NCBI GenBank assembly: GCA_031841125.1
Contig: CM063112.1
Span: forward strand, 27,182,603-27,246,602
Origin: Acanthococcus lagerstroemiae
Lineage: Eukaryota; Arthropoda; Insecta; Hemiptera; Eriococcidae
DNA length: 64,000 bases
Reading direction: 5' to 3'
A program made the position numbers and the translations under genes. Positions within the stretch are counted from its first letter, which is position 1. Every line of letters starts with the position of its first letter. Shown here in pieces: positions 22,150 to 33,385 of this stretch. The notes under the pieces are model-generated. The model was not told the origin of the DNA, made no database searches, and saw only the letters and a list, made by a program, of their open reading frames with translations.

Positions 22150-23650
22150 GCCAAAAAATTTCAATACCGAGATAATATTTGTTGCAAAATGCTCTCGACC
22201 ACTTTCTCGAGTATATTTCAAGCTCACTTTCCATCATCAACGTGAATTCTGTCGTTTCGCAAATTTATATTCATTATCAACAAGGCGTACATAAGTTTTG
22301 TACACGGCTCGCTCTTTTCTTTCTTTTTTTTCTTTACTTTCTATAAAGGCGCGTTTTGGTACGAAGGACAATATTTGATATGTATATTAGACGTTTCGGA
22401 TCTAGATTTATGGTCGTCGTGGGTGGCGATATTCGTGGCTATTTACATAAGGAGAAAAAAGATTTTTGCTTGTCGCCGTAAGCGTGTCATATGCATTCGC
22501 ATGTAAATATCGGTGACAAAAGCGTAGAAATGCGGTACATGTCGCCATTGTTCGATCCGAACTATGTTGGTTGCAGTTCGGCTACTGAGCTCGAACTTTC
22601 GAGTCTGACTCAATGGCGAATTCTTATAAGCTCATAGAATTTCAAGAACCCGGTCACTTCCGTCTCGGTGCTGTCAACCTTGGCACGAGCGGAGGTGCGA
22701 AGATACTCTAGCAATTTCCTCTTCGTTCACAAACACGTATATGTATACGAATAGGTCTGGCGGTAAATTCGCTTTCGTGTTTGCGAACGTCTCTATTATG
22801 AAGAAAAGAAGAAGAAAAAAACTAATAATCCCCGAAACCGAATTAAATGCAATGAAAAGTGCCATCGGCTAGCCTTAGCTTCTGTTGCGTCATTGTTTTC
22901 TTGTATATGATCGAAGCTTAATTGCGAATTGTGTCGGGTGCGTTGTCCGGGTGTATAGATGGGATTTTTTTCCTCGAACACGATGGTAAATGCCGATGGG
23001 AAGGCGTGAAATTAGCTTTTTCAATATTAATCCGAACACTTTTTGTCATGTACGCGCACGACCGCGAAAAATAACGCCCGTAGCGCGACGGCAGTTCGTT
23101 TGCAGTTCTCACACCTGACCGCGACCAGCGGTAGTTTGTAAAGCACGGAAGGCAAAAAATGGACGTTTGATTTTGCTCGCGAAATCATTTGTGATGAAAA
23201 TATCAGCGGAGAGATTCATTTGATCTTGAATGAAAATCTTTGAGGATTGCAGAGCCGAACCCGATTGACAAATAGTTACTCAGAATCGCCGTCATCCAGA
23301 AGCCTCTTAAACGCCACCCCAATGGACCGATGCAACGGTTCACAACTAGTGTGAGAGCTCCATGCACATCGCCACTGTTGTCTATACTCCATCCGAGTTA
23401 AGAATGCCCGTCAATCAAAGAGACGTTCACACACTGTGTAGCATCCCTACACAATTGCCGAGAAAAGTTGATGTGCGGAGCTCCTTTTGCCAGAAAAGTA
23501 CTAATTTTCAATCGTTATCAGAAAACTTGAGAAAATGAACTGGGAATCGATTTCATTTGAAAGACTTCATTTTAATCTGCTGCACTGTGTTGCATAGTGT
23601 GAATCGACGTAATTTCCTTTCCCCTCGGTATACCGAAACGCCTACTGGAT
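22150..23650. promoter_or_regulatory. CpG-rich block (candidate regulatory region or 5' exon)
   Basis: CpG-dense relative to the flanks (for example CGCGCACGACCGCGAAA near 23050, GTAGCGCGACGGCAG near 23080 and GACCGCGACCAGCGG near 23118). Overlapping short ORFs on both strands (22674-23112, minus strand) have no recognisable domain. It could be a promoter, an untranslated exon or a conserved enhancer of a host gene outside the window. Confidence 0.35.
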
Positions 23651-24650
23651 TTTGATTGACGGATTCTTAACTCGAATGGAGTATTTAATTGATAAGGTAA
23701 CTAGTGGCGCACCGGGTTTTTTACCGACTTTTCGAAGAAATCGAAAAGAGGTATTGTTTTTGTTCATAGGGTGGGGGTTTGAGGTCAGAGTGAATTTTCT
23801 TTACGTTTTGAGGTGTGAGGAGTTCGAAAATATCATTCATTCTATTTCAGGTATCCTTATATATATATATATATAGGTATATATATGTACAAAATTTTGA
23901 AACTGGAATAGCTCGAAGAGTGTAGGATCGAATTTTATGAAAATCAGATATGTTATAGAACAGCACTTGAAGTTGTGCATGTGAAATTTTGGTGAGGATT
24001 CGCCGAAAGGGGGCTGTGGGGGAGAGGGTCAAACTTTTCTTTCGATTATTTCTCATCATCTCAGCTTGGGGACGAAAAAATATACTGGAACTCATTTGAA
24101 GAAAATTTCATTTTACATATTTTTAGTTATTATCATTTTTCGCAGCACCCCAAAGGGGAGGGAGATAACCGGGGTAGAAAATTGGGATTTAGTGTTAAAA
24201 ATGTGGTCAATTTTTCTACGTGTCGAAAATGTCGAGATATCGACCTTTCGATATAATGCGTTTATTCAGATTCATTCCCAACAATAGTTGTTTATCGTCG
24301 GTACTGCTATTGTTAGCAAGATAAGCAGTTACTGGTATCAGTTCTTTTATTTGAACTCTGTCCATGTAAATTCGTGTTGCCTGCATTTGAACTACCACGC
24401 GTCTAAATTCGTGCTGTGTGTATTTGAACTATTTGTGTTTGTTTTGAAGTGCGTCGCTTGTTTTCCTTTAACGTTATCCCATTTTTGCTGTTTTGTTGAG
24501 TTTTTGTTTTATTTTTCGAGATCTCTGTTATGGTTGTTTTTATGGTTAAAAGTTCCTCTTAGTTATTTTTTTCGGTTTTTTCTTCTGTTTCTATTCTGTT
24601 GAATTTTTTGCATACAGCTTTCATTTTTCCTAGTCATCGCCTCCTTTTTT
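23651..24650. other. No gene recognised; AT microsatellite
   Basis: A TA-rich run (about 23856-23888, TATATATATA) and T-rich sequence. The ORFs (up to 104 codons at 24288-24602) are T-rich and of hydrophobic, low-complexity composition. Nothing supports a gene. Confidence 0.45.
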
Positions 24651-24651
24651 C

Positions 24652-24711
<60 letters not shown>

Positions 24712-24723
24712 TAATATTATTAT
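24651..24723. repeat. (ATT)n microsatellite
   Basis: About 20 uninterrupted ATT/TTA triplets, then one interruption (ACTAAT) and more ATT. It produces poly-Asn or poly-Ile frames that should not be read as proteins. Confidence 0.95.
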
Positions 24724-25080
24724 TTTGCTGATTTGGAGTTTTTCTTTTATTTTTCAGGATTTCTTTTATGTAAGATACTAAATTTGAAAAGTCGGTATTG
24801 CTGTCGCTGCTGCGACAGCGTTTTTTTTTCTGTGTGGGCCCAGTGTGGGCCAAAAATCCAAGATAAGGGATATCAATTAATCGAAATTATGAACTTCAGG
24901 AAAAGGCGACGGAGTCTTTGTTACTCGCAAGCGTTCTTTGAATACTCAAGCATTGTAGGCAACGAAAGGGAAGGGAATATTATGTTGACTTGGCTTACGT
25001 TGTGATGACGTGATCTTATCCAAAGCACAGTAATTTATGTATTTGTACATAGTATAGTGTACCTATACATATATTGTCAT

Positions 25081-25362
25081 TGTTGGAAGAAAGCAAAAAT
25101 CATTGTTGCCGTTCCCGTTCATTCTTCTCTAACTGCTCAGTTCTCATTCATGTTCTTTGTTCTCCTTACCTTAAAATTACCAACGTTCCTGTTCTTGTTC
25201 TCGTTCCCATTTCCATATTGTTCCCATTCCCATTCTTGTTCCCACCTTGAACATGTTCCCCGTTTCCCGTTCTCATTCTCAATCCCATCATGTTCTTGTT
25301 TTCATTCTTGTTCTGAGAACGAGAATATATTTTTCTTTTTGTTCTGGTTCGTTCTTCCAACA
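25081..25362. mobile_element. TIR element filled with GTTCYC repeats, copy 1
   Basis: Begins TGTTGGAAGAAAGC and ends GTTCTTCCAACA. The interior is a loose GTTCTT/GTTCCC/GTTCTC minisatellite followed by an inverted stretch (TTGTTCTGAGAACGAGAA). A close relative follows at 25445-25626. A target-site duplication is not clear. Confidence 0.65.
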
Positions 25363-25444
25363 TCCGAGTACTGAAGTTTGATTTTTTAGGTATAATTGAT
25401 GGTTTTAGGCTTTCAGAATTTTACTTTTGCGCCAACTGCAAAGG

Positions 25445-25626
25445 TGTTGGAAGAACACTAAAATCATCTCGTTTCTGTTTTTGTTCATGCTTCTCATTCT
25501 CCTTACCCTATAATTTACCAACGTTCCCGTTCTCGTCCTCAATTCTATCATGTTCTTGTTCTCGTTCTAAGAATGAGAACCGAGAACATGCCGTTTTTCT
25601 TCTCGTTTTCCTTCGTTCTTCCAACA
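25445..25626. mobile_element. TIR element filled with GTTCYC repeats, copy 2
   Basis: Begins TGTTGGAAGAACACTAAAAT and ends GTTCTTCCAACA. It shares the order of internal blocks with copy 1 (TTCTCATTCT, CTCCTTACC, AATTACCAACGTTC, ATCATGTTCTTG) but lacks about 100 bp of repeat. The nearby flanks share CTGCA (left 25435-25439, right 25627-25631), which may be part of a duplication. Confidence 0.65.
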
Positions 25627-25639
25627 CTGCATATTATAC

Positions 25640-26389
25640 GAGGGGCGGCATCTCAATAGTAAGTGTCAAAAAAATTCGACTTCGACATTAATTATTATAG
25701 TAACCCACGATAATTAATAGTCGAAATATTGAATTCATGTGGTGAGTAAATCTCTCGAAAAGGACAGCCTCGAATGCTTTCACAAAGCAAAGCACTTCAG
25801 CCTGTAACGGGAAAATTCGACTTCGACTGATAACAGTAGTGTTTCTTGGTAATAGCCGAAACGATAAAGTATAGATAAGGTAAAAAAGGTCGGTCTCTTT
25901 TGTAACTCCTCGTACGGGACAGCCTCAGATACTTCGACAAAGCCAATCGCTTGAGCCTGTTAATCGAAAACTATAACGTTACACCAATGAGTCATGATCA
26001 TGTTTGTACCCGCCACTTCAGCACCTCTGGTAGCCAACAACTCAGTTTCATTTCTGTTCAGATCTTCATATGGTTCAAATGTGAGTTTTTTCTTGCGTTC
26101 TCGTACGTCGTGTAATTTACTGTGAATGTGAATTTGCGCTCGTGTTCGTGTTGACGCCGCGTCTAAGCAGAATTTTAAAGATACTCAGGTCAGATAACCG
26201 TTAGATTTTGCTACTAATTTTACCAAAGTTGATCTCGCTCTCTTTCTCTCTCGCTAGCGTTCGCCCGCGCACTGGCCCCGAGTGGCAATACGTTGGCAGG
26301 CTCTGTAATAAGTTGTGCAAAAGCTAACTATAACGAACCCTGCAATATATTCACCGACTCCTCGTGTCGGCCAACAACAACCTGTAATA
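25640..26389. other. Unassigned stretch
   Basis: Two diverged copies of a ~125-bp block, about 25750-25815 and 25910-25975, share GGACAGCCTCRRATRCTT, ACAAAGC and AGCCTGT. 26230-26300 is CpG-containing with a CTCTCTTTCTCTCTC run. No ORF of note. Confidence 0.4.
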
Positions 26390-26720
26390 AGTGAACATTA
26401 CTAGTGCTGCACTTGATATGTTCGAGCAGTCCTTAACGTTGAGTCCACACCTCTGTAAGTTCCTATCTCCATTACTAGTAGTGCACATATGATGTTTGAG
26501 CAATCCTTAACGTTGAGTCCACTTCTGTGAGTCCCTATCTCCCATTACTAGTGGGGCATTCAGTGTTAAGCAGTCCTTGATTCTGAGTCCACCTATAAGT
26601 AGTGGTATTTGTGGTGCATTTGGTGTTAAGCAGTCCTTGACACTGAGGCCATCTGTAAGTTGTGGTGTTTGTGGTGTGTTTGATGTTCAAGCAGTACTTA
26701 ACATTGAGTTCACTGGTAAG
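26390..26720. repeat. Tandem repeat of 60-74 bp, five copies
   Basis: The block CAGTCCTTAACGTTGAGTCC recurs near 26427, 26501, 26571, 26631 and 26692 (spacings 74, 70, 60 and 61), with ATTACTAGTRGTGCA or GGTGCATTTGGTGTTAAG in between. Divergence increases to the right. Confidence 0.8.
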
Positions 26721-29700
26721 CTCTCAAGTTGTCTTCCACAATCTTGACTAAGACTAAGAGACACTATAAGCCGCTACGCAAGCCGTCTTACCAGACGCCT
26801 TGCACTCCGCCTTGTACTGACTTCATGAACCGCCCTTAGAACCTCCTATGTTGACGCTTCACCTAACTAATTGTACCATTCTCTTGACATCGTATGACTG
26901 ACAGTATATGAGTTTGTTTCATGTATACTGTTAGATGAAGCCACCAAGAAACAAGACCGGAGTCACCGCAAGAAACCTACACTTTATAAGCTTATTATTT
27001 ACAAGTATTTGTAATATAGGTACCTTTTATTGTATACCATGGCTTTTCTTTCCTATAAAAGCGACTTTCAGTAGATAAACAACATTGCTAGCTCATGACA
27101 TCTTCCACTGCACCAAGTTGAGCTTTCATAATTAATTTGCTGAAATAATCTATGCTCCATACCCTTTCATAAATTTGTATAAATCATAAAAATATGATAA
27201 TGTATGAATTTTGGGTTGCAATATATTACTCTGCTTAAACAAGATTATTTCAGAGTAAGTTTCCCGACCCTACCAATTGTATAAAAATGAACGCAGCTGC
27301 CTGAAAATGTAACCACAGAGAATTTTTGAGCTGCTGGTAACACTGTATACATTTCATACCAATACGCTAAGTGACCAAAGCACCAAAGGCAGTCATGAAA
27401 AATGGAGTTGCCTATGAATATGTACGTTGCGTGTGAAGTACAAAGTGTTATATGCAGGGAAAATTATTTTATGCCCTAAAAACAGTAAAATATGTGCATA
27501 TAATATTCCCCAAAAAAGGCCAAAATATGTCAAAATATTTCCTCACATGTTACATATATACTCAAAATAATGTTTGTATCTCTTACTTTTGGTCAATGTT
27601 AGAATGCATGTACCTGACATTTTTTTCACATCTCAACTTTTAAAATCGCTCTTTCGCATACATCTCAATAATAAACACAGACTACACTTACTCTGAAGCA
27701 AAGGCTGCCTTTAATCTGGCTTGAGGATAAGTTAATAGCAGTTGTTCTTGTACTTATGAGTGTAAATATGTTTTACGAACATATCACTCACAAACTTTCC
27801 TGTTCTTGATTGTTTGTTTGCTATAGGTAGGTAACTAGGTATTAATTAACCATGTACTCCAGTCTGGATCTCAACCTTCTCAGCAGTAAGTGCAGTCTAG
27901 TTTAATATTGCTCTTCTGCTAATACAAATTCGAGCTGTATTATAATTTTGTGTTTTTGCAGAGTATCTAGCCCTTTAAAATGTTGGATGTGTGTATTGGC
28001 ATTCTGTGCAACTACTGAGAGTCCCCTTTTCTTCTCAGGCAAAGGCATTTCTATCAGGGAGTGTAGGATGGAAGATCTGCCAGTCATACTTTAAGCGATG
28101 ACCGACATTTGCATTAATATGTACATCAAGTTTACTCGTTTCCATTCCATCGATTTTTTTCACAATCGATCTACTATTTGTCCTATCTAGGTTTCTATTC
28201 CCAGTAGGTATACATATATTGCAGCTACAAAGCCTGTAAGATTTGAAATACCTTCCATGTTTTATCTTCTCGTATGCATAACCTTAAAATAAGCGCGAGT
28301 AAATGCATCACAATGTTTAGAAGTGAAGATGTCCATCTTAGTCGAGATTATTAATAATGATGTAAGGTGATTACATCATAGAATGAGCGCTTCGTGAACT
28401 GGCTCGCGTGGAAGTTGGCGTTTTATAAAACCTGTATCCGTTTGCGGTTTGACAATGGACCTCTCCCTTTGTGTTATGCAGTCTGGTCCACGTTTTAAAA
28501 TTCAAATTTTGACAACGATTCAACTCATTTTCTTTGCCGAGCATCGTTATACTGCAGTCCGATACTCTGTTCTATATAATGTAATCGAGGAGATTGGTAT
28601 GTGATTTGCATGCATCTTCCTATATTGGGTGCATGGGTAGGTACTAGGTATTAGCTAGTTAGCTTGTCTGCGTTATGTGTCCTCTAGCTCACTCCCGGTG
28701 AAATGCGATCCGGATAGCGTCGTTTAGCTTGCACTAATCCCTCTTAATATTTTTCTAGGTATTTTGGCATGTACTTGCAGCATGCCGTCCTCCATTTTTT
28801 CCTTTTTTCTGTATTTTAAAACCTTGATAAAATGTGGATGTCTTGGTTGCATATAAGTGACATCTGACAGAAGTACCAAACGAGGCATCAGGTTAGCCTC
28901 AGCTAGATACCTTACATATATAATTATATATGGCTCCGTCTAGTTCTCGGAAGTACTGTACGTATAATATTGAGAAACCTTTGCACACTTCTTTATCAGT
29001 ATTTCTTTTTTCTCCTGGGCTACCAATATTCCTCTTATGTCGTTCATCTGCGCCGAAACAAAATACGAAGCCCACCAAGTAGCAGCTCTAGTATTTTGAT
29101 TCGGTTCTTAAAAAGTTGTTTCCTAAAGATTCTTCAAAACTTTTCCAGACTTCAAGATTCGTTAAGACGTTTCGAGAACCGTTCGCGACGTGAGACTCTC
29201 AAATTTATTTATGTGTAAGACTCTGAGACTCTTTAAAAAGGACTTCCAGATTTAGGTAAAGTGGGTGCTTGGGCAAACCACTGAAAAGCGCGTGAAAATG
29301 CGGTTTCTTCTCCTTTCTTCTTTTTTTAAACTTTCTTTTCATCTTTCTTTTTCTTATTGCCTCATTTCTTTTCTGCGCTTCAAGGCGCATGAACTATTCC
29401 CTTTCGTGCAAATTCAACGATCGGGTCATGAGAAACTGGTAACCATGTGTAGGTTTCTTTTTCTTGCTTTCTATCTGTTTATTGGGCATGTCTCGCAGGC
29501 TAGCTTTTCCTTCTCTCTCTCTCGCAGGATCTTCATGTAATAGGCTTGATTTTAGACAGGTATCTTGCTATTTGCTTTCGATTTCGAGGGAGTTGAAAGC
29601 CTGGTTTTCCATATCATTATGAAAAGCTAATTACTAATTGGCTATCCACAAATTGTTCGAAATCACTGCAGTATATTACTGGTCCAATATTTTTCAAACA

Positions 29701-30038
29701 TTTTCTGTTGAAGTACCTACTTTGCTCTGGCTGGAGCAATTTCTAACATTGCCGTCTCCATATATCCACTCTGGAATCCAAAACTTATGTGCCTACATTT
29801 AGTTACCTGAAGCTCACTTTTAATGCTCTAATCTTCCATGTTTTATTTGTTTCAGGTGAGTGTTGATTTCTCGATGGTATCATGTTTAAAGCTGCAAAAT
29901 TAACATGTATTCGTGAGTACCTAATAATATACATAAGTACCTTCTGTCGCATTATTTCACTTTAGGAGGGACACTTGCCTCTGTTGCCTTCCTCAGGCAT
30001 CCGAGCTTGTTTCAGACAGGAACGAAAATAAGGAAGCT
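26721..30038. other. No gene recognised
   Basis: AT-rich with occasional CpG-containing patches (28380-28760). A TATAAAAG motif at 27054-27061 has a start-like context downstream but no ORF. I looked for an LTR pair around 26300-27100 and found none. ORFs are up to about 90 codons (29265-29540) with T-rich bias. 27470-27560 resembles the interior of the element at 19598-20434. Confidence 0.4.
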
Positions 30039-30244
30039 CAGGGGCAGCTTGCCGTCCCCAAACCTCAGCCGGAGTTCGGCAATTTTAGTAGATGGATCAA
30101 AAGTTGGGAAAATCCAACAAGTCAAAAGGTTTTTTTCTAGCCAATACAAAAAAATTTTGATACTTGGGAATTTTGAGTCGAGTCAGTTGGGAATGTAACA
30201 GCTTTGCCCCCTTCCTCTAGAAAGAACTTTTCGCTAAGTCTCTG
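30039..30244. mobile_element. Diverged inverted relative of the 20762-21069 MITE
   Basis: Reversed, it shares GAAAATCCAACAAGTCAAAA, CTTGGGAATTTTGAGT, CAGTTGGGA and the end TCTCTG with the element at 20762-21069. The left end CAGGGGCAGCTTGCC pairs only loosely with the right end. No duplication is seen, and the copy carries one internal block rather than two. Confidence 0.6.
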
Positions 30245-30415
30245 ATTTCGGACTACCTTTTTTTCAGAATAAGTCATCATGGTTTTGTTGTTGGTAGTCC
30301 AAGGTATGATTGTGTATGGTTTAATCACATAACCGTCAAGTCCGACATCCGGATCAGAGTGACATGAAAGTACTTTCAGCTGGTATAATCAAGAGTGTAA
30401 AACTCAAATCTATCT

Positions 30416-30751
30416 TCAGAATGCGATTATAAAGGCTAGCTTTAATTTGGCTTTTCCCATCTCGAGATGAGGTGAAGGTGCGATAATTTTAATTGGTGTT
30501 AAGCCATCGGTAAAAGCTATAAACAATGTAAGGGCATTGTCTTCCACTGTGCCCTCGAGTTTTAGGAATGTTTGAGAATCATCAGTGGAAAATATGACGC
30601 GTGTATCGTCGGGCATTGTTTTTCGTCTGTGGATGTGCGGTCCACGAATTCTGAAAATTTGAAGGAACGAAGCGCGTGTATGGTCATCGGTGTACGAATT
30701 CCTCGATGTCAAAAATAAACGATTGAACGATAGCCGACCTGCTGTCGCCAA
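30416..30751 (-). CDS. Candidate ORF, 111 codons, unknown
   Basis: The minus-strand frame has balanced composition, unlike most small frames here. From an internal methionine it reads MPDDTRVIFSTDDSQTFLKL, then an alternating hydrophobic and acidic stretch ending near ...GKAKLKLAFIIAF. The local sequence is CpG-richer than its surroundings. I recognise no domain. No upstream start context or splice signals were established. It could be an exon, a captured fragment or chance; confidence is low. Confidence 0.22.
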   Translation of the reverse strand: MATAGRLSFNRLFLTSRNSYTDDHTRASFLQIFRIRGPHIHRRKTMPDDTRVIFSTDDSQTFLKLEGTVEDNALTLFIAFTDGLTPIKIIAPSPHLEMGKAKLKLAFIIAF

Positions 30752-31094
30752 GGTGTCTGGTTTACACGTGTGCCGAAAGTGAGATGTAATGATTCTAATG
30801 AGTCGTTGTTTCGGCGAAGGTTATCGAATAGGTGGCATTAAGGCGTCAGTTTGATGGTGCGAGAGAAAGAAGCTTCGAAAGATCGAAGAAGCTGAATTTC
30901 GCATCATTACAGATCCCTACCCGTTAGTGAAGTTCATGTGTTGGAATGTTGTTATTTGGTAGTTTGGAGAGTTCAAGAGTATTTTTGTGTAGAGGCGTGC
31001 ATTGTTCATACTTGTCTTAAACCAACCGTATTATAATCGATCCTTATCGGACTACCGAATTCAGTTTATCTAACTTGACAAGAGTGGGGCAAAT
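30752..31094. other. CpG-containing stretch, no gene recognised
   Basis: Continues the slightly CpG-rich composition of the ORF at 30416-30751 to about 30930 (GTTTCGGCGAAGG, AAGCTTCGAAAGATCG), then becomes AT-rich. No repeat or ORF above 60 codons. Confidence 0.35.
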
Positions 31095-31464
31095 TCTGAG
31101 CACCACCTTGATGGACCGTCACTGTAAGGATTTGTAACCAGTCAGAAAGTTACATGGATAGCTACCATTATTTCAACCTTGAAAATTCGCAAGTAATCAG
31201 AACAAAGACTCTTTGTAGATCGTCGCCGCTGTCTGGACAATGATTTGCAACCATTCAGAACAAGGGCTCCCTCGTTAAGCCATGTCGGCCGTCGATTTTG
31301 AGTCGACTTGAAGTCATTAGGTAGAGTTGACCTGAAGTCGACAGAACTGCAACGTCGAATCGAGGTCTCCACAAAAGTTCATCGACATGAAGTCGGTTTT
31401 CAAACTAAATCGGCCGCTAACTGACATCGACTTTGAGTCCTAATTCGGTCGAATTTCAAATTAT

Positions 31465-31705
31465 TTCATGCACTCAATTTCGACTCCATTTCGCTATTGA
31501 ATTCTAGTCGAAATGCAGTCAACTTTAAAGTTATACCTACCCAATTTCTACTTAATTTCACCGTCGACTTTTAAAGTCAAAATGCAGTCGAATGGAAAAC
31601 CATACCACCTACTACTTCATTTCTAGTCCATTTCGTTGTCAACTTCGAGTCGAAATACGGTGTTGAATATAGAGCCCACTCAATTTCTACTCCATTTCGC
31701 TGTTG
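31465..31705. repeat. ~68-bp tandem repeat in the left arm
   Basis: CAATTTCKACTCCATTTCGC-like starts occur near 31475, 31541, 31614 and 31681 (spacings 66-73), each followed by a TCGACTT/TCGAAATGCAGTCGA block. The array is interrupted by the hAT MITE at 31706, and another partial unit follows it (31846-31870). Confidence 0.7.
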
Positions 31706-31845
31706 CAATAGCGGATACAGAAAATAATTTCAGGGAGGTCCGAATGAAAAATGTTATAGACGAAACATAATAACTCTTATGTCACTATAGACAGATTTAG
31801 ATATTTCGGATGGGGGAGGAGTCTAGACCCTTGTATCCGCCACTG
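31706..31845. mobile_element. hAT-type MITE, GCGGATAC family, copy 1
   Basis: 140 bp. Left end CAATAGCGGATACAG, right end GTATCCGCCACTG. The flanks CGCTGTTG and CGCTGTCG agree at 7 of 8 positions. The interior (AAAATAATTTCAGGG, GAATGAAAAATGTTATAGAC) is nearly the same as in the element at 46715-46845, so these are two copies of one family. Confidence 0.88.
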
Positions 31846-31986
31846 CGCTGTCGACTTCGAATCGTCAAAAATTCTGAAGCATCATCATCAATGTCAACCG
31901 AATATTGACTTGATGTCGACGTTCATATGTGTAGTTGATTCTGGGTTTAGTCGACTCAAAATCGACAGCAATACCACGTCAGTAGT

Positions 31987-32372
31987 ATAAGCGTCACTTC
32001 ATACCACTTTTGGTCCTGATTTTAGCAGTCCTTGCACCCGAGGAAGCATCTAGACATTTTCCCGAAACGGACATTTCCTTGAATGGACATTTTCCGGAAT
32101 TGACGAAAATATTCCTCGTTTGCTCCATTTGGGAAAATGTGCCGTTCGGGGAAATGTCCATTGAATGTGCTATAGTACTACCTCGGGTACAAGGACTGCT
32201 AAAATTAGAACCAAACGTGGAACAAATCATTTTGAAAAAAGTAATTCGGGAAATTTGATGCGGGATATTTATTTTTGGGAAAATAACTGTTCAGGAAAAT
32301 GTTCATTTGGGAAAATGACTTCGGGAAAATGGGCAGGGACTGAATATGAAAGTAGTATGAAGTTACGCTTAT
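31987..32372. mobile_element. TIR element with GGGAAAATG repeats
   Basis: Left end ATAAGCGTCACTTCATACCA, right end is the near-inverse, TAGTATGAAGTTACGCTTAT. Internal inverted blocks around the CCGAGGAAG/CCTCGGGTA words (32036-32048 and 32181-32190) flank a set of CATTTTCCCGAA/TTCGGGAAAATG repeats. A partial second copy begins immediately after, at about 32377-32470 (AAGCGTCACTTCATACC). Confidence 0.6.
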
Positions 32373-32877
32373 GTAAAAGCGTCACTTCATACCTCTTTCG
32401 GTCCTCCTGATTCTAGCCGTCCTTATACTCTAGGAAACATGATAAAATACTCAATAAACATTTTCCCATATGGACCAAACAATAAATGAAAGGATGGTGA
32501 TAGAAACATGCTAACTCATTATTCTGTGACCAGAGAAACCCTCATTTCAAGTTTTGTAAACAAGTTTTTGATAGGAAATGTTCCCAGCTACTTCCTGAAA
32601 ATGTTGTCACTAAAACATACATCTTTCAGCTTCCAGATCCTGTGTTTACGTTGTTCTAGAACTCTCCTATTCTACTTTTGTAATCAGTTCAAAGTGGAAA
32701 GGACTTAGTACGTTTTCTTGACTGGTCTTGTTTCTGCCAAATGAAGTCCGTAGACTGCGTTGTAGGTAAAACTGGAAAAACGAATAAAAATTATAACGCA
32801 GTACTTTATTACACATTTCAAGATATACGTTGTGAAAAATTAAAGAATTTCCACTCTTGATTCGTTGACAAAATCAT

Positions 32878-32936
32878 ATGGACGCTGTTAAGCAAAACAG
32901 AACCAAGCGACCATTTGTTGACAAAATGAGTTATTA
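32878..32936. mobile_element. Fragment of the GGACGCTGTT MITE family
   Basis: TGGACGCTGTTAAGCAAAAC followed by GAACCAAGCG and ACAAAATGAGTTATTAG matches the reversed right end of the element at 4819-5066. It stops at about 32936, where a hAT-like piece begins. Confidence 0.65.
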
Positions 32937-32987
32937 GTGAGGGAGGTGTCCAAACACCCAAAACACCCCCTGTGCATACGCCACTGC
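32937..32987. mobile_element. Short hAT-like remnant
   Basis: Ends CATACGCCACTG, the right-hand signature of the hAT MITEs here, preceded by CACCC/CCCCC runs. The left end is degraded. The flanks GTTATTAG and CTCATTAG agree at 6 of 8 positions. A deletion derivative is likely. Confidence 0.4.
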
Positions 32988-33385
32988 TCATTAGAAATCA
33001 TATTATACTCAAATGCTATTCGATGTCCACATGGATTTACAGCGTATGGAATGGCATTTACCCAAAATCAACTCAGTTTTTACACTGATTTGAAGGGCTA
33101 TGAATTTCATGTCGACCTGATTTTGATGTTGATATGCAGTCCAAGTTGGGTCAATTTGTAGTTGATAACCGCTGAACTATTTCGACGAGAAATCAAAATC
33201 AACGATGAGTTGATTCTGAATCGTGTCAGAAGATCAATTTGGCGTTGATTTGACTTCAAGTTGACATTGATTCGCAGTCGACATGGTTTAACTGGCCAGT
33301 GTTGATCCCCATTGCTGTTTCAGCCATAACAATTCGCAACCAATGAGAATAAAAGTTCCGTTGAACATTGCCACCATTGTGTTAA

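Noticed and set aside
26300..27110. Possible solo LTR with TATAAAAG promoter
   Set aside because: No TG...CA boundaries with a flanking duplication, no second LTR and no primer-binding or polypurine site.
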